Of a stretch of 64,000 nt of DNA, positions 26,157 to 33,716 are shown one piece after another; the stretch's first letter is position 1, and the number at the start of each line of letters is the position of its first letter. The stretch lies in contig QFQQ01000009.1 of NCBI GenBank assembly GCA_003243445.1, positions 62,001 to 126,000 of the forward strand. The letters are read 5' to 3'. The notes below the pieces were generated by a model. The model saw nothing but the letters and a program-made list of their open reading frames with translations. It made no database searches and was not told the DNA's origin. The translations under genes were made by a program, and so were the position numbers. Origin of the DNA: Citrobacter freundii (GTDB lineage: Bacteria; Bacteroidota; Bacteroidia; Chitinophagales; Chitinophagaceae).

Positions 26157-26164
26157 TACTTTTG
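26157..26164 (+). promoter_or_regulatory. -7 box of the methyltransferase gene (TACTTTTG)
   Basis: TACTTTTG is an exact match to TAnnTTTG. Transcription starting about seven bases later would begin after the first open-frame Met codon at 26135, so the translation start must lie downstream, at 26201, 26219 or 26228. Confidence 0.55.
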
Positions 26165-26218
26165 ATCCAGGGTCAGAGCCTGGAAGCGTTCAGCCGTCAA
26201 ATGGAATACAGTAAAATA

Positions 26219-27046
26219 ATGAGTATAATGGATAAGTCTTCGGCAAGAAACGATACTCCGGACTTTCCGGCGAAAACAGCCATTCACTATGACAAGTTCT
26301 TTGGTCCGTTTTATTTTGAGCCCTATGCGATAGAAATGGCAAAAAGAATCGTTCCTGCCGGGGTTGCTGTTGCGCTCGAAATTGCGTCCGGTACAGGCCG
26401 TGTTACACGTCATATCCGTGCAAAGCTCCCTGCTGATGCAAAACTGATCGCTTCCGATATCAGTGAGGATATGATGGCAATTGCCAAAGAAAAATTGCAC
26501 GGTGCTGATATCACCTGGCAGCATATAGACGCGGAGGAACTGTCGTTTGATGACGAGAGTATTGATCTTGTTGTATGTTGCTTCGGTCTTATGTTTGTTG
26601 CTGACAAGCATCGGGCACTTACTGAAGTTTATCGCGTCCTTAAACCAGGTGGACAGTTTTTATTCACCACCTGGGATAAACAGGAGAACAATAAGGCATC
26701 ATGGTTTGCCAGATCGATTGCCATGGAATATCTGGATAAGCCATTACCGGAGTCGTATGGGCTTCCGACTTCAATGCACGATGAAGCGCTCATTACTTCA
26801 TTATTGCGGCATGCGGGATTTGACAATATCTCTATTGAAAAGAAGCAGCTTTTATCGGTGAGTGAGACAGCAAAGGAAGCCGCAAGCGGTCTTTTAAAAG
26901 GTGGGATCTATGATGATATCGGGGCGCGGAATCCGTCCTGGATTGAAGAGATAAGAATCAGGCTTGAAAAAGAACTGGCCGAAAATTTCGGAGATGCGCC
27001 CATGGCTGCGCCGATGAGTGCGGTGATGGGTGAAGTCTGGAAGTAA
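26219..27046 (+). CDS. Class I SAM-dependent methyltransferase (UbiE/COQ5-like)
   Basis: The protein has 275 residues from the chosen ATG (MSIMDKSSARNDTPDFP). VALEIASGTGRVTRHI is motif I, ADAKLIASDISEDMMAIAKEKL the acidic strand, DLVVCCFGLMFVADKHRAL and VYRVLKPGGQFLFTTWD the remaining motifs, as in Methyltransf_11/25 proteins. The substrate is not readable. The upstream start at 26135 is rejected because an exact -7 box lies inside that extension. It is a single-gene unit before a family E element. Confidence 0.8.
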   Translation: MSIMDKSSARNDTPDFPAKTAIHYDKFFGPFYFEPYAIEMAKRIVPAGVAVALEIASGTGRVTRHIRAKLPADAKLIASDISEDMMAIAKEKLHGADITWQHIDAEELSFDDESIDLVVCCFGLMFVADKHRALTEVYRVLKPGGQFLFTTWDKQENNKASWFARSIAMEYLDKPLPESYGLPTSMHDEALITSLLRHAGFDNISIEKKQLLSVSETAKEAASGLLKGGIYDDIGARNPSWIEEIRIRLEKELAENFGDAPMAAPMSAVMGEVWK

Positions 27047-27068
27047 GTATTATGCGCCCGGAATATAA

Positions 27069-27118
27069 AAGGGTTCAAAAGTTCAAGACCTTTCGAGCCT
27101 TTGAACTTTTAAACCCTC
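27069..27118. repeat. Intergenic inverted repeat, family E (compact)
   Basis: AAGGGTTCAAAAGTTCAA (27069-27086) and TTGAACTTTTAAACCCT (27101-27117) are reverse complements with one mismatch, with a 14-nt spacer. It lies in the convergent gap between the methyltransferase and the aminotransferase and could act on both mRNA ends. Confidence 0.75.
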
Positions 27119-27153
27119 AAACTATTCTAACTTGTTAATAACCGGAGAGCCGC

Positions 27154-28344
27154 TTATTTCAACTTCGCCAACGCCTTTCCGATCCTTCCCCATGCCTCTT
27201 CGATCTTCTCCATGCTGTTCGCAAAAGAAAATCTCACACAGGCAGGATCGCCAAACGCCTCACCCATTACGGAAGAAACGTGCGCCGTATTCAGGAGGTA
27301 CATACACAGATCACCTGATGTATGAATAGTGGTAGTGCCATCAGATTTTCCAAAATAATAGCTGATATCCGGGAAGATATAGAATGCACCGGCAGGCGCT
27401 GAACACTCCACGCCGGGAATATCTTTGATCAGTTCCATCACCCGCTCGCGACGGCGGGTAAACTCTTTTACCATTTCCATTGAAGGACGCAGGTCAGTCG
27501 TTAATGCAACAACAGCCGCTTTTTGCGTGATGGAAGAAGTACCGCTGGTGAATTGTCCCTGGATCTTCTCGCATGCTTTTGCAATGATCGGATCAGCCGC
27601 AATATAACCCAATCTCCAACCGGTCATCGCAAAACCTTTACTGAGGCCATTCACGATCACTACCCGATCTTTGATATCTTCAAACTGCGCGATGCTCTCG
27701 TGTTTGCCAACGAAGTTGATGTATTCATAGATCTCATCAGAGATGATGGTGATGTTCGGATGTTTGCGGAATACATTCACCAGTCCTTCCAGCTCAGCCT
27801 TGCTGTATACAGCGCCGCTTGGATTACAAGGTGAAGAGAAGAGGAACACATTCGTATGCGGAGTGATCGCTGCTTCCAGCTGTTCAGGGGTGATCTTGAA
27901 ACCAGCCTTTGCACTTGTTTTGATCTCCACTACCCTTCCGCGCGCGATCTTTACGAGTTCGCTGTAAGTAACCCAGTAAGGAGTTGGGATCAGTACTTCA
28001 TCGTTCTCATCCACCAAAGCGAGGATGACATTCGCCAGGCTTTGTTTCGCACCTGTAGATACAACTATGTTCTCGGGTTTATAATCGAGATTGTTATCGC
28101 GTTTGAATTTTGTGCAGATCGCTTCGCGCAGATCCAGGTAACCTGGAACCGGAGTGTAATGACTGAAGTTATCCTTGATCGCCTTTATTGCTGCTTCCTT
28201 AATATGTTCCGGTGTATCAAAATCCGGTTCACCTAAACTAAGATCGATCACATCGATACCCTGTGCCCTTAATTCACGGCCAAGTTTTGCCATTTTGAGG
28301 GTCTCTGGTTCATTGAAGCGCTGCAAGAGCGATGATAACTGCAT
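27154..28344 (-). CDS. Pyridoxal phosphate-dependent aminotransferase, class I (AspC-like)
   Basis: The protein has 396 residues. Typical blocks are LSLGEPDFDTPEHIKEAA, the PLP-contact YTPVPGYLDLREAI, PTPYWVTYSELVKIA, FSSPCNPSGAVYSK, and NGLSKGFAMTGWRLGYIA with the Schiff-base Lys at about 236. It belongs to the Thermus-type aspartate aminotransferase group (family I-gamma), so transfer between aspartate or related acids and 2-oxoglutarate is most likely. The start at the Met of MQLSSLLQRFNEPETLK fits the family. Confidence 0.9.
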   Translation of the reverse strand: MQLSSLLQRFNEPETLKMAKLGRELRAQGIDVIDLSLGEPDFDTPEHIKEAAIKAIKDNFSHYTPVPGYLDLREAICTKFKRDNNLDYKPENIVVSTGAKQSLANVILALVDENDEVLIPTPYWVTYSELVKIARGRVVEIKTSAKAGFKITPEQLEAAITPHTNVFLFSSPCNPSGAVYSKAELEGLVNVFRKHPNITIISDEIYEYINFVGKHESIAQFEDIKDRVVIVNGLSKGFAMTGWRLGYIAADPIIAKACEKIQGQFTSGTSSITQKAAVVALTTDLRPSMEMVKEFTRRRERVMELIKDIPGVECSAPAGAFYIFPDISYYFGKSDGTTTIHTSGDLCMYLLNTAHVSSVMGEAFGDPACVRFSFANSMEKIEEAWGRIGKALAKLK

Positions 28345-28379
28345 ACAAAAGTGTATTTGATTGAATATTCTGTTTGATC

Positions 28380-28545
28380 ACACGAATTTTTTGCGCTGAT
28401 TACGCGAATTAAGAGTTTACTGGGAAGTAACTGATCATAGTCTCTGAGAAGAAGGGTTGCAAATTGCAATTCTGCTAACAGTAAACTGATCGAAACGCTT
28501 ACGCCTGATTCGCGTAATCCGCGTTTTATAATTCGCGTACTGTAT
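28380..28545. repeat. Intergenic inverted repeat, family G (GATTACGCGAATT words)
   Basis: The left arm (about 28380-28420: CACGAATTTTTTGCGCTGAT then TACGCGAATT and AGTTTAC) is complementary to the right arm (about 28480-28543: GTAAACTGATCG, GATTCGCGTAATCCGCG, ATAATTCGCGT). The spacer is about 59 nt. It lies in the divergent gap between the aminotransferase and secDF. A solo copy of its text is at 6121-6138. Confidence 0.7.
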
Positions 28546-28896
28546 ACGCGGGTGCAAATGTAGGAATTTGAATGAATCGATTATTTATTTAAAAACTGTT
28601 TAACGGAATTGTGATATAACCGATAAAATATGTGGATAAGCGGAAACTATTTTACCCCACTTCTCGATTAGGTATTCACTGCCTTTTTATTATCACACGG
28701 CGGGAAATCAGTCGCTGTCAACGAAGCTTTTTCACTTTTTACTTTTGAATTTTGACTTCGCCGGGGGCACGAACGGCGGCAGCACTTGTCCACGCCTGTG
28801 GATTTAGAATGTGTAATAGGCTGAAAATTAACTTTATAAATGTTTTTGGGAGCCAATAAATGCGCTAACAATATATGGCTGAAACCATTATCTTTG
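28546..28896 (+). promoter_or_regulatory. secDF upstream region with exact -7 box and a solo family A arm
   Basis: TATCTTTG at 28889-28896 is an exact -7 match, 78 bp before the secDF start, so the mRNA should have a leader of about 70 nt. A single family A arm, CTTTTTACTTTTGAATTTTG, is at 28734-28755 with no partner arm in the gap. Nothing else is recognisable between 28546 and 28974. Confidence 0.55.
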
Positions 28897-28974
28897 CCAT
28901 CCTTAAAAATCCCTGAAGCCTTTACCCGCCTGCCATAGCGGAGTAAAGAACCGAAAAAACGTAAACAACAAAGT

Positions 28975-31900
28975 ATGCAACTGAAAGGTTTGGTTCGATT
29001 TTTTACGATCCTGCTTATTATCTACTCACTTTACCAGTTATCTTTTACCTGGTTTGTTCAGAATCACGAAAAAAAGTTAGCAGCGCGTGCTGAGAGCTTC
29101 GTTAAAGTCAACTATCCTGAAGCGAAAGATGAAGAAAAGGACAGGTTGTTTAATGAGAGACTGAATCGTCTTAAAGACAGCACCAAAGACGAAACGATCA
29201 CTTATGGCATCACCGGTGCTATCAGCTATCAGAAAGCTAAGTCAGAGGAACTGAACCTCGGTCTCGACCTTCAGGGCGGCATGAACGTGACACTGGAAGT
29301 GGAAATGACCGGTTTGCTGAAAACATTAAGCAACAATTCCAAAGATCCCAACTTCCTGCAGGCATTGCAGAATGCAAACGTAAAAAAAGCAAACAGCGAT
29401 GCAAACTTCATCAACCTGTTTACCGAAGAATTTCAGAAACTTGCCGGACCAAACAAAATGTCTGGCCTGTTCTCTTCCGCAAATAAAGACCTCATCAAAC
29501 CAGGCGATCCCGATACAAAAGTATCCGGCGTGTTGCAGACACTTTCCAAAGATGCGTTCGATAATACTTTCCGCATTATCCGCACACGTATCGACCAGTT
29601 TGGTGTTGCCCAGCCAAGCATCAACCCTGACCGTGACCGTGGCATTATCTCCGTTGAGCTGCCAGGTATTCAGGATAAAGAAAGGGTTAGAAGAATCCTT
29701 CAATCAACTGCGAATCTCCAGTTCTGGGAAGTATACAACATCGGTGAAGTTTACCCAAGCATTGTAAAAGCTGATGGTATTTTCTTCGCAATGATGGGTG
29801 GTAAAGAAAAAGACACGACTGCAAAAGCGGCGATCGATACAACAAAAAATATCGACACAACAAAGCCTAAGAATCCTGCAGATACAAACCTGGCGTTCGA
29901 TCAAAAGCCAGACACAGCTAAAAATCCTGGCGGCCTTGACCAGCAAAACCAGGCTGATGCAACCAAGCACCTGAACTACTATATGCAGTTCATCGATGCA
30001 CAGCAGGGGCCAAACGGCCGTACGGTATTCCACCCGGCGATCGCTTATGTTGCCATCAGAGATACAGCGCTTGTCCGCTCTTACCTGGAAACACCGGCTA
30101 TTAAAGCCAGCTTCCCTTCCCAGCTGGTTTGGATGTTTGGTATTCCTGAGCGTGACAGAAAAAACAATGTTGCGAAATTCGTTCCTTTATATGCGATCAA
30201 AACTTTTGGCCGCGACCGTGCGAAGATCGAAGGTGACGCCGTAAGCACTGCAGCGATGGACTATGACCAGAGCGGTAAGCCTGAAGTTCGTATGACCATG
30301 ACAAGCTCTGGTGCGCGTGACTGGGCTAAGATGACCGGTGAGAACGTAAACAAGCCAATCGCGATCGTTCTTGATAATATCGTTTACTCTGCACCAAATG
30401 TAAATGGAGTGATCGATGGCGGTACTTCTCAGATCAGCGGTGGTTTCAGTGTGGAAGAAGCAAAAGATCTGGCGAATATGCTGAAGATCGGTAAACTGCC
30501 TGCTCCTGCCAAGATCGTTGCAGATCAGACAGTCGGACCAACACTCGGCGCTGATGCGATCCGCGGTGGTATGGTTTCCTTCGCCGTAGCATTCCTCGTG
30601 ATCTTCGCACTGATGTTAATATATTATAACAGCAGCGGTTGGGTTACAAACATCGCACTCGTATTGAACCTGTTGTTCACTGTAGGTATCCTGGCCGGTC
30701 TGGGTGCTACGCTGACAGCTCCTGGTATCGCTGGTCTGATCCTGACCATCGGTCTGGCGGTAGATACGAACGTAATTACCAAAGAACGTATCAAGGAAGA
30801 ACTTACCAAAGGCAAAGGTTATCTGCCTGCGGTGAATGAAGCCTTCAAACGTTCACTGGCTCCGATCCTTGACGGTCACATCACGATCCTGCTGACTTCA
30901 CTGATCCTGTTCTATTTCGGACTGGGTCCGGTGAAGGGTTTTGCAACCACGCAGATCCTCGGTATCCTGTTGTCGCTGTTCTCTGGTGTACTTGTTACAA
31001 GATGGATCACTGAGATCTTCAATAAAAAGAACATTCACCTTAAATATTTCACCAGCGCTTCAAGGAAGATCTTCCAGCAGGCGAAATTCAACTTTATCGG
31101 ATTCCGTAAGAAAGCCTTTGTTATCTCGTTCATCGTGCTGGCATTGGGTATCTCTTCTGTATTCCATGGGTTTGATTATGGTGTGGAATTCAATGGTGGC
31201 CGTAGCTATACCATTCACTTTGACCAGAACATGGCTAACCAGGTGGAGTCTTTACGTGACGAACTGAAGGCAACATTTGACGGTGAGAACCCGGTGATCA
31301 AAACTGTTGGTAATACAAGAACACTTGATATCACTACTTCTTACCTGATCAAGGATACAAGACCTGATGCGGATTCATTGGTTGAACACAAACTATACGA
31401 AGGTTTGAAGAAATATCTGCCTGCCAACCTGAGCTATACCCAGTTTGACAAGCAATACAAAATGGGTTCAAAAACCGTATTGCCAACGATCTCTGATGAC
31501 CTGAAAGCAGGTGCGATCAAGGCAACCGTGTTTGCGATCTTCGTGATCTTCCTTTATATCTTCATCCGTTTCCGCGACTGGAGGTATTCAGTAGGTACGA
31601 TCATTGCCCTGTTGCACGACGTATTGGTAACGCTTATCGTATTCTCTTTTGCGAGAGGACATGTACCGTTCACACTTGAGATCGACCAGCACTTTATCGC
31701 TGCGATCCTGACGGTAATTGGTTTCTCTATGAACGAAGCGGTGATCATCTTTGACCGTATCCGTGAGGACAGAAAGCTGTATCCTTCAGCTCCGTTGCCG
31801 GAAACGATCAACCGTGCGATCAATGAAACACTGAGCCGTACGATCATGACCTCGCTGACCGTATTCCTTACCATCCTGATCATCTTCCTGGTAGGTGGTG

Positions 31901-32067
31901 AAGTAACCCGCGGTTTCGCCTTCGCGATGCTGATCGGCGTAATTACAGGTGTTTACTCTTCTATGTTCGTGGCAGCTCCAATGCTGATCAACCTTGGAAG
32001 AAGTAAGAAAGAGAAAGAAGCAGCGAAAGCTACTCCACCGGCTTCTTCTACTACAACAAAGGCATAA
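28975..32067 (+). CDS. secDF: Protein translocase subunit SecDF (fused)
   Basis: The 1030-residue protein fuses SecD (about 1-660) and SecF (about 690-1030), as in most Bacteroidota. It uses proton motive force to complete protein export through SecYEG. LNLGLDLQGGMNVTLEVEM is the SecD D1 motif, DQFGVAQPSINPDRDRGIISVELPG the first periplasmic domain. The region around residue 290-325 has a Thr/Lys/Pro-rich insert with repeats of DTTK type. The second half has FDYGVEFNGGRSY (the SecF D1 motif) and FSMNEAVIIFDRIRED. About twelve membrane helices are present. The stop codon is followed with no gap by a perfect 30-bp hairpin. Confidence 0.97.
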   Translation: MQLKGLVRFFTILLIIYSLYQLSFTWFVQNHEKKLAARAESFVKVNYPEAKDEEKDRLFNERLNRLKDSTKDETITYGITGAISYQKAKSEELNLGLDLQGGMNVTLEVEMTGLLKTLSNNSKDPNFLQALQNANVKKANSDANFINLFTEEFQKLAGPNKMSGLFSSANKDLIKPGDPDTKVSGVLQTLSKDAFDNTFRIIRTRIDQFGVAQPSINPDRDRGIISVELPGIQDKERVRRILQSTANLQFWEVYNIGEVYPSIVKADGIFFAMMGGKEKDTTAKAAIDTTKNIDTTKPKNPADTNLAFDQKPDTAKNPGGLDQQNQADATKHLNYYMQFIDAQQGPNGRTVFHPAIAYVAIRDTALVRSYLETPAIKASFPSQLVWMFGIPERDRKNNVAKFVPLYAIKTFGRDRAKIEGDAVSTAAMDYDQSGKPEVRMTMTSSGARDWAKMTGENVNKPIAIVLDNIVYSAPNVNGVIDGGTSQISGGFSVEEAKDLANMLKIGKLPAPAKIVADQTVGPTLGADAIRGGMVSFAVAFLVIFALMLIYYNSSGWVTNIALVLNLLFTVGILAGLGATLTAPGIAGLILTIGLAVDTNVITKERIKEELTKGKGYLPAVNEAFKRSLAPILDGHITILLTSLILFYFGLGPVKGFATTQILGILLSLFSGVLVTRWITEIFNKKNIHLKYFTSASRKIFQQAKFNFIGFRKKAFVISFIVLALGISSVFHGFDYGVEFNGGRSYTIHFDQNMANQVESLRDELKATFDGENPVIKTVGNTRTLDITTSYLIKDTRPDADSLVEHKLYEGLKKYLPANLSYTQFDKQYKMGSKTVLPTISDDLKAGAIKATVFAIFVIFLYIFIRFRDWRYSVGTIIALLHDVLVTLIVFSFARGHVPFTLEIDQHFIAAILTVIGFSMNEAVIIFDRIREDRKLYPSAPLPETINRAINETLSRTIMTSLTVFLTILIIFLVGGEVTRGFAFAMLIGVITGVYSSMFVAAPMLINLGRSKKEKEAAKATPPASSTTTKA

Positions 32068-32132
32068 CTTCCACAGTGATAAAAGAAAAGCCCCGGTCAT
32101 AAACCGGGGCTTTTCTTTTATCACTGTGGAAG
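32068..32132. terminator. Perfect 30-bp hairpin terminator directly after secDF
   Basis: Left arm 32068-32097 and right arm 32103-32132 are perfect reverse complements of 30 nt; the loop is CATAA. The inner part, GCCCCGGT/ACCGGGGC followed by TTTTCTTTTA, is an ordinary intrinsic terminator on both strands; the outer part CTTCCACAGTGAT extends it far beyond need. It begins on the base after the secDF stop codon and runs into the family B element. Confidence 0.9.
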
Positions 32133-32307
32133 AGGTTCCAGGGGTTTCATAAGTTTCAGAGGTTCCAGAGGTTAAAAAAGCAGGAACGGGCTCACAGGTT
32201 GCGCGACATAACAAACCTTGATAAAAAGTTCGGTGGTTAAAATAAATTTACCATTCGTTACGATAACCTATGGAACTTCTGAAACCTATGGAACTTCTGG
32301 AACCTTT
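32131..32307. repeat. Intergenic inverted repeat, family B
   Basis: Left arm 32131-32174 and right arm 32264-32307 are reverse complements over 44 nt with about eight mismatches; both read as GGTTCCAG-AGTTTCA words. The spacer is 89 nt. It shares the secDF / iron-sulfur protein convergent gap with the perfect hairpin. Confidence 0.85.
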
Positions 32308-32316
32308 CTCCCCCCG

Positions 32317-32661
32317 TTACACCGCAAAACTCGTCCCACACCCACACGTATTACTCGCATTTGGATTCTTAAACGCAAATCCCCGGTTGTTGAGACCATC
32401 CTGCCAGTCCACCAGCATGCCGTAGAGGTAGATCTCATGTGAGCGGTTCATGACGCAGGGAATGCCTTCGATCTCGAATTCCTGGTCGGTTTCCTGTTTG
32501 TGATCGAAGCCGAGGATATAAGACATACCCGAACAACCGCCGCCTTTTACGCCTACACGGAGGCTTTGCGTGGTGTCGAATCCGGGTTCACTCATTAATC
32601 GTTTTATTTCTTTGATCGCACCGGCAGAAAGTGTCACCGGCGTTTTTATTGCTGATTCCAT
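32317..32661 (-). CDS. A-type iron-sulfur cluster carrier (IscA/ErpA/HesB family)
   Basis: The 114-residue protein has the three conserved cysteines of A-type carriers: one in VKGGGCSGMSY and two in NTCGCGTSF at the C-terminus. Length and order are normal. It transfers Fe-S clusters to apoproteins in the cytoplasm. Which of IscA, SufA or ErpA it represents cannot be told, and no isc or suf operon is adjacent. An exact -7 box ends four bases before the ATG, so its mRNA may be nearly leaderless. Confidence 0.92.
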   Translation of the reverse strand: MESAIKTPVTLSAGAIKEIKRLMSEPGFDTTQSLRVGVKGGGCSGMSYILGFDHKQETDQEFEIEGIPCVMNRSHEIYLYGMLVDWQDGLNNRGFAFKNPNASNTCGCGTSFAV

Positions 32662-32665
32662 TTGG

Positions 32666-32673
32666 CAAAAATA
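32666..32673 (-). promoter_or_regulatory. -7 box of the Fe-S carrier gene (TATTTTTG)
   Basis: The minus strand reads TATTTTTG, an exact TAnnTTTG match, ending only four bases before the ATG at 32661. A transcript starting the usual distance downstream would begin at or next to the start codon. Confidence 0.5.
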
Positions 32674-32824
32674 ATCAATTCAGCCGAGTGAAGGTTTGCA
32701 CGATTCCTGCATACGAATGGAGCCGGTAAATGATTCCGGAATAAATACCCGTAAGGGCAAGATTTTCATTTTTAAAACGTTATGTGTCATTCAGTAAGAT
32801 CTCTTCAAATCGTAAAGGGGTTAG

Positions 32825-32933
32825 TTGGGTGACGTTGGATGGTCAATGTTCGGCTTCGGGAATAACAAAAGAACGAAAGCATTTTCAGCAGGACCGACCA
32901 TCAACCATCGAACATCCAACATCGCCCGGCCAA
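32825..32933. repeat. Intergenic inverted repeat, family C
   Basis: Left arm 32825-32860 (TGGGTGACGTTGGATGGTCA, ATGTTCGG) and right arm 32891-32933 (GACCATCAACCATCGAACAT, CCAACATCGCCC) are reverse complements, with a 30-nt spacer. Both ends carry the copy-specific TTGG-GC / GC-CCAA block. It fills the divergent gap between the Fe-S carrier and the next gene; 32674-32824 shows nothing else. Confidence 0.8.
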
Positions 32934-32940
32934 ACGATTA

Positions 32941-32974
32941 TTGATTTTAAAAAAGGATCTTCTGCCTATTTTTG
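32941..32974 (+). promoter_or_regulatory. Promoter of the membrane-anchored unknown gene (TTG-N23-TATTTTTG)
   Basis: TATTTTTG (32967-32974) is an exact TAnnTTTG box; TTG at 32941-32943 is 23 bases upstream. The ATG is at 32997. The family C element ends directly before the -33 part. Confidence 0.55.
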
Positions 32975-32996
32975 TTACTCGTAAAAACCAATCCCA

Positions 32997-33509
32997 ATGT
33001 CTACTAGCCTGATCGCTATCCTGATTGCTACTCTTGCACTGATTGTTGCTCTCTATTCTTTTTTTACCAATCGCGGTTCCGCCAAACAATCAAAGCTGGC
33101 CGGAGACAAAGACAATTTTTCTACCCGACCGTTGCAATTGCAGGCTTATGAAAGACTGGTCATGCTGTCAGAACGTATCGCTATCCCTAACCTGGTCAGC
33201 CGCGCCAATCAGCCCGGATTCAATGCCCGCGACATGCAAATGCTGCTCATCGAAAGTATTAAACAGGAGTTCGAATACAACGCATCACAACAGATCTATG
33301 TAAGCCCTGTCGCCTGGGAAGCCGTAAATAACCTGAAAGAACAAAACATGCTGATCATAAACCAGGTCGGCTCTACCCTGCCTCCTGACGCTTCAGGCAT
33401 TGAACTGAATAAACGATTGCTGGAATTTGTGATGACGCAGAAGAAAGGGGCGCTGCATTCGATCGTGTTGGAAGCGTTGAACTTTGAAGCGAAGAAACTG
33501 ATGAAGTAA
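32997..33509 (+). CDS. Membrane-anchored protein of unknown function
   Basis: The protein has 170 residues. An N-terminal helix (about 4-24, LIAILIATLALIVALYSFF) anchors it, with the rest soluble and helical: RPLQLQAYERLVMLSERIAIPNLVSR, NARDMQMLLIESIKQEFEYN, YVSPVAWEAVNNLKEQ. The pattern resembles a family conserved in Bacteroidota, but I do not know a function. The C-terminal side has no positive motif. It lies between family C and family B elements with its own promoter. Confidence 0.7.
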   Translation: MSTSLIAILIATLALIVALYSFFTNRGSAKQSKLAGDKDNFSTRPLQLQAYERLVMLSERIAIPNLVSRANQPGFNARDMQMLLIESIKQEFEYNASQQIYVSPVAWEAVNNLKEQNMLIINQVGSTLPPDASGIELNKRLLEFVMTQKKGALHSIVLEALNFEAKKLMK

Positions 33510-33510
33510 T

Positions 33511-33688
33511 AAGAAGGTTCCAGAGGTTCAAAAGGTGTCAGAGGTTCCAGAGGTTGTCGTAACGGGCAGAAGTTTACTTAGCTTCCGGAACTTTCAACTC
33601 TTTTGAAAAGTTCTGGATGGTCGATAGGGGTCTATCCTTTACGACAACCTCTGGAACCTCTGAAACCTTTGGAACCTCTGGAACTTGT
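33511..33688. repeat. Intergenic inverted repeat, family B (best-preserved copy)
   Basis: Left arm 33511-33562 and right arm 33639-33688 are reverse complements over about 50 nt with roughly five differences. Both carry the block GTTGTCGTAA at the loop side, not found in other B copies. The spacer is 76 nt. The sequence is open in the frame of the next gene and would translate as PLEPLKPLEPLE. Confidence 0.9.
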
Positions 33689-33716
33689 ATACTTTCAAAC
33701 CTTACAATCGCCGCTA

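Noticed and set aside
33603..33716. N-terminal extension of the acyl-CoA mutase
   Set aside because: It translates family B repeat words (PLEPLKPLEPLE) and lies before the usual start of the family.
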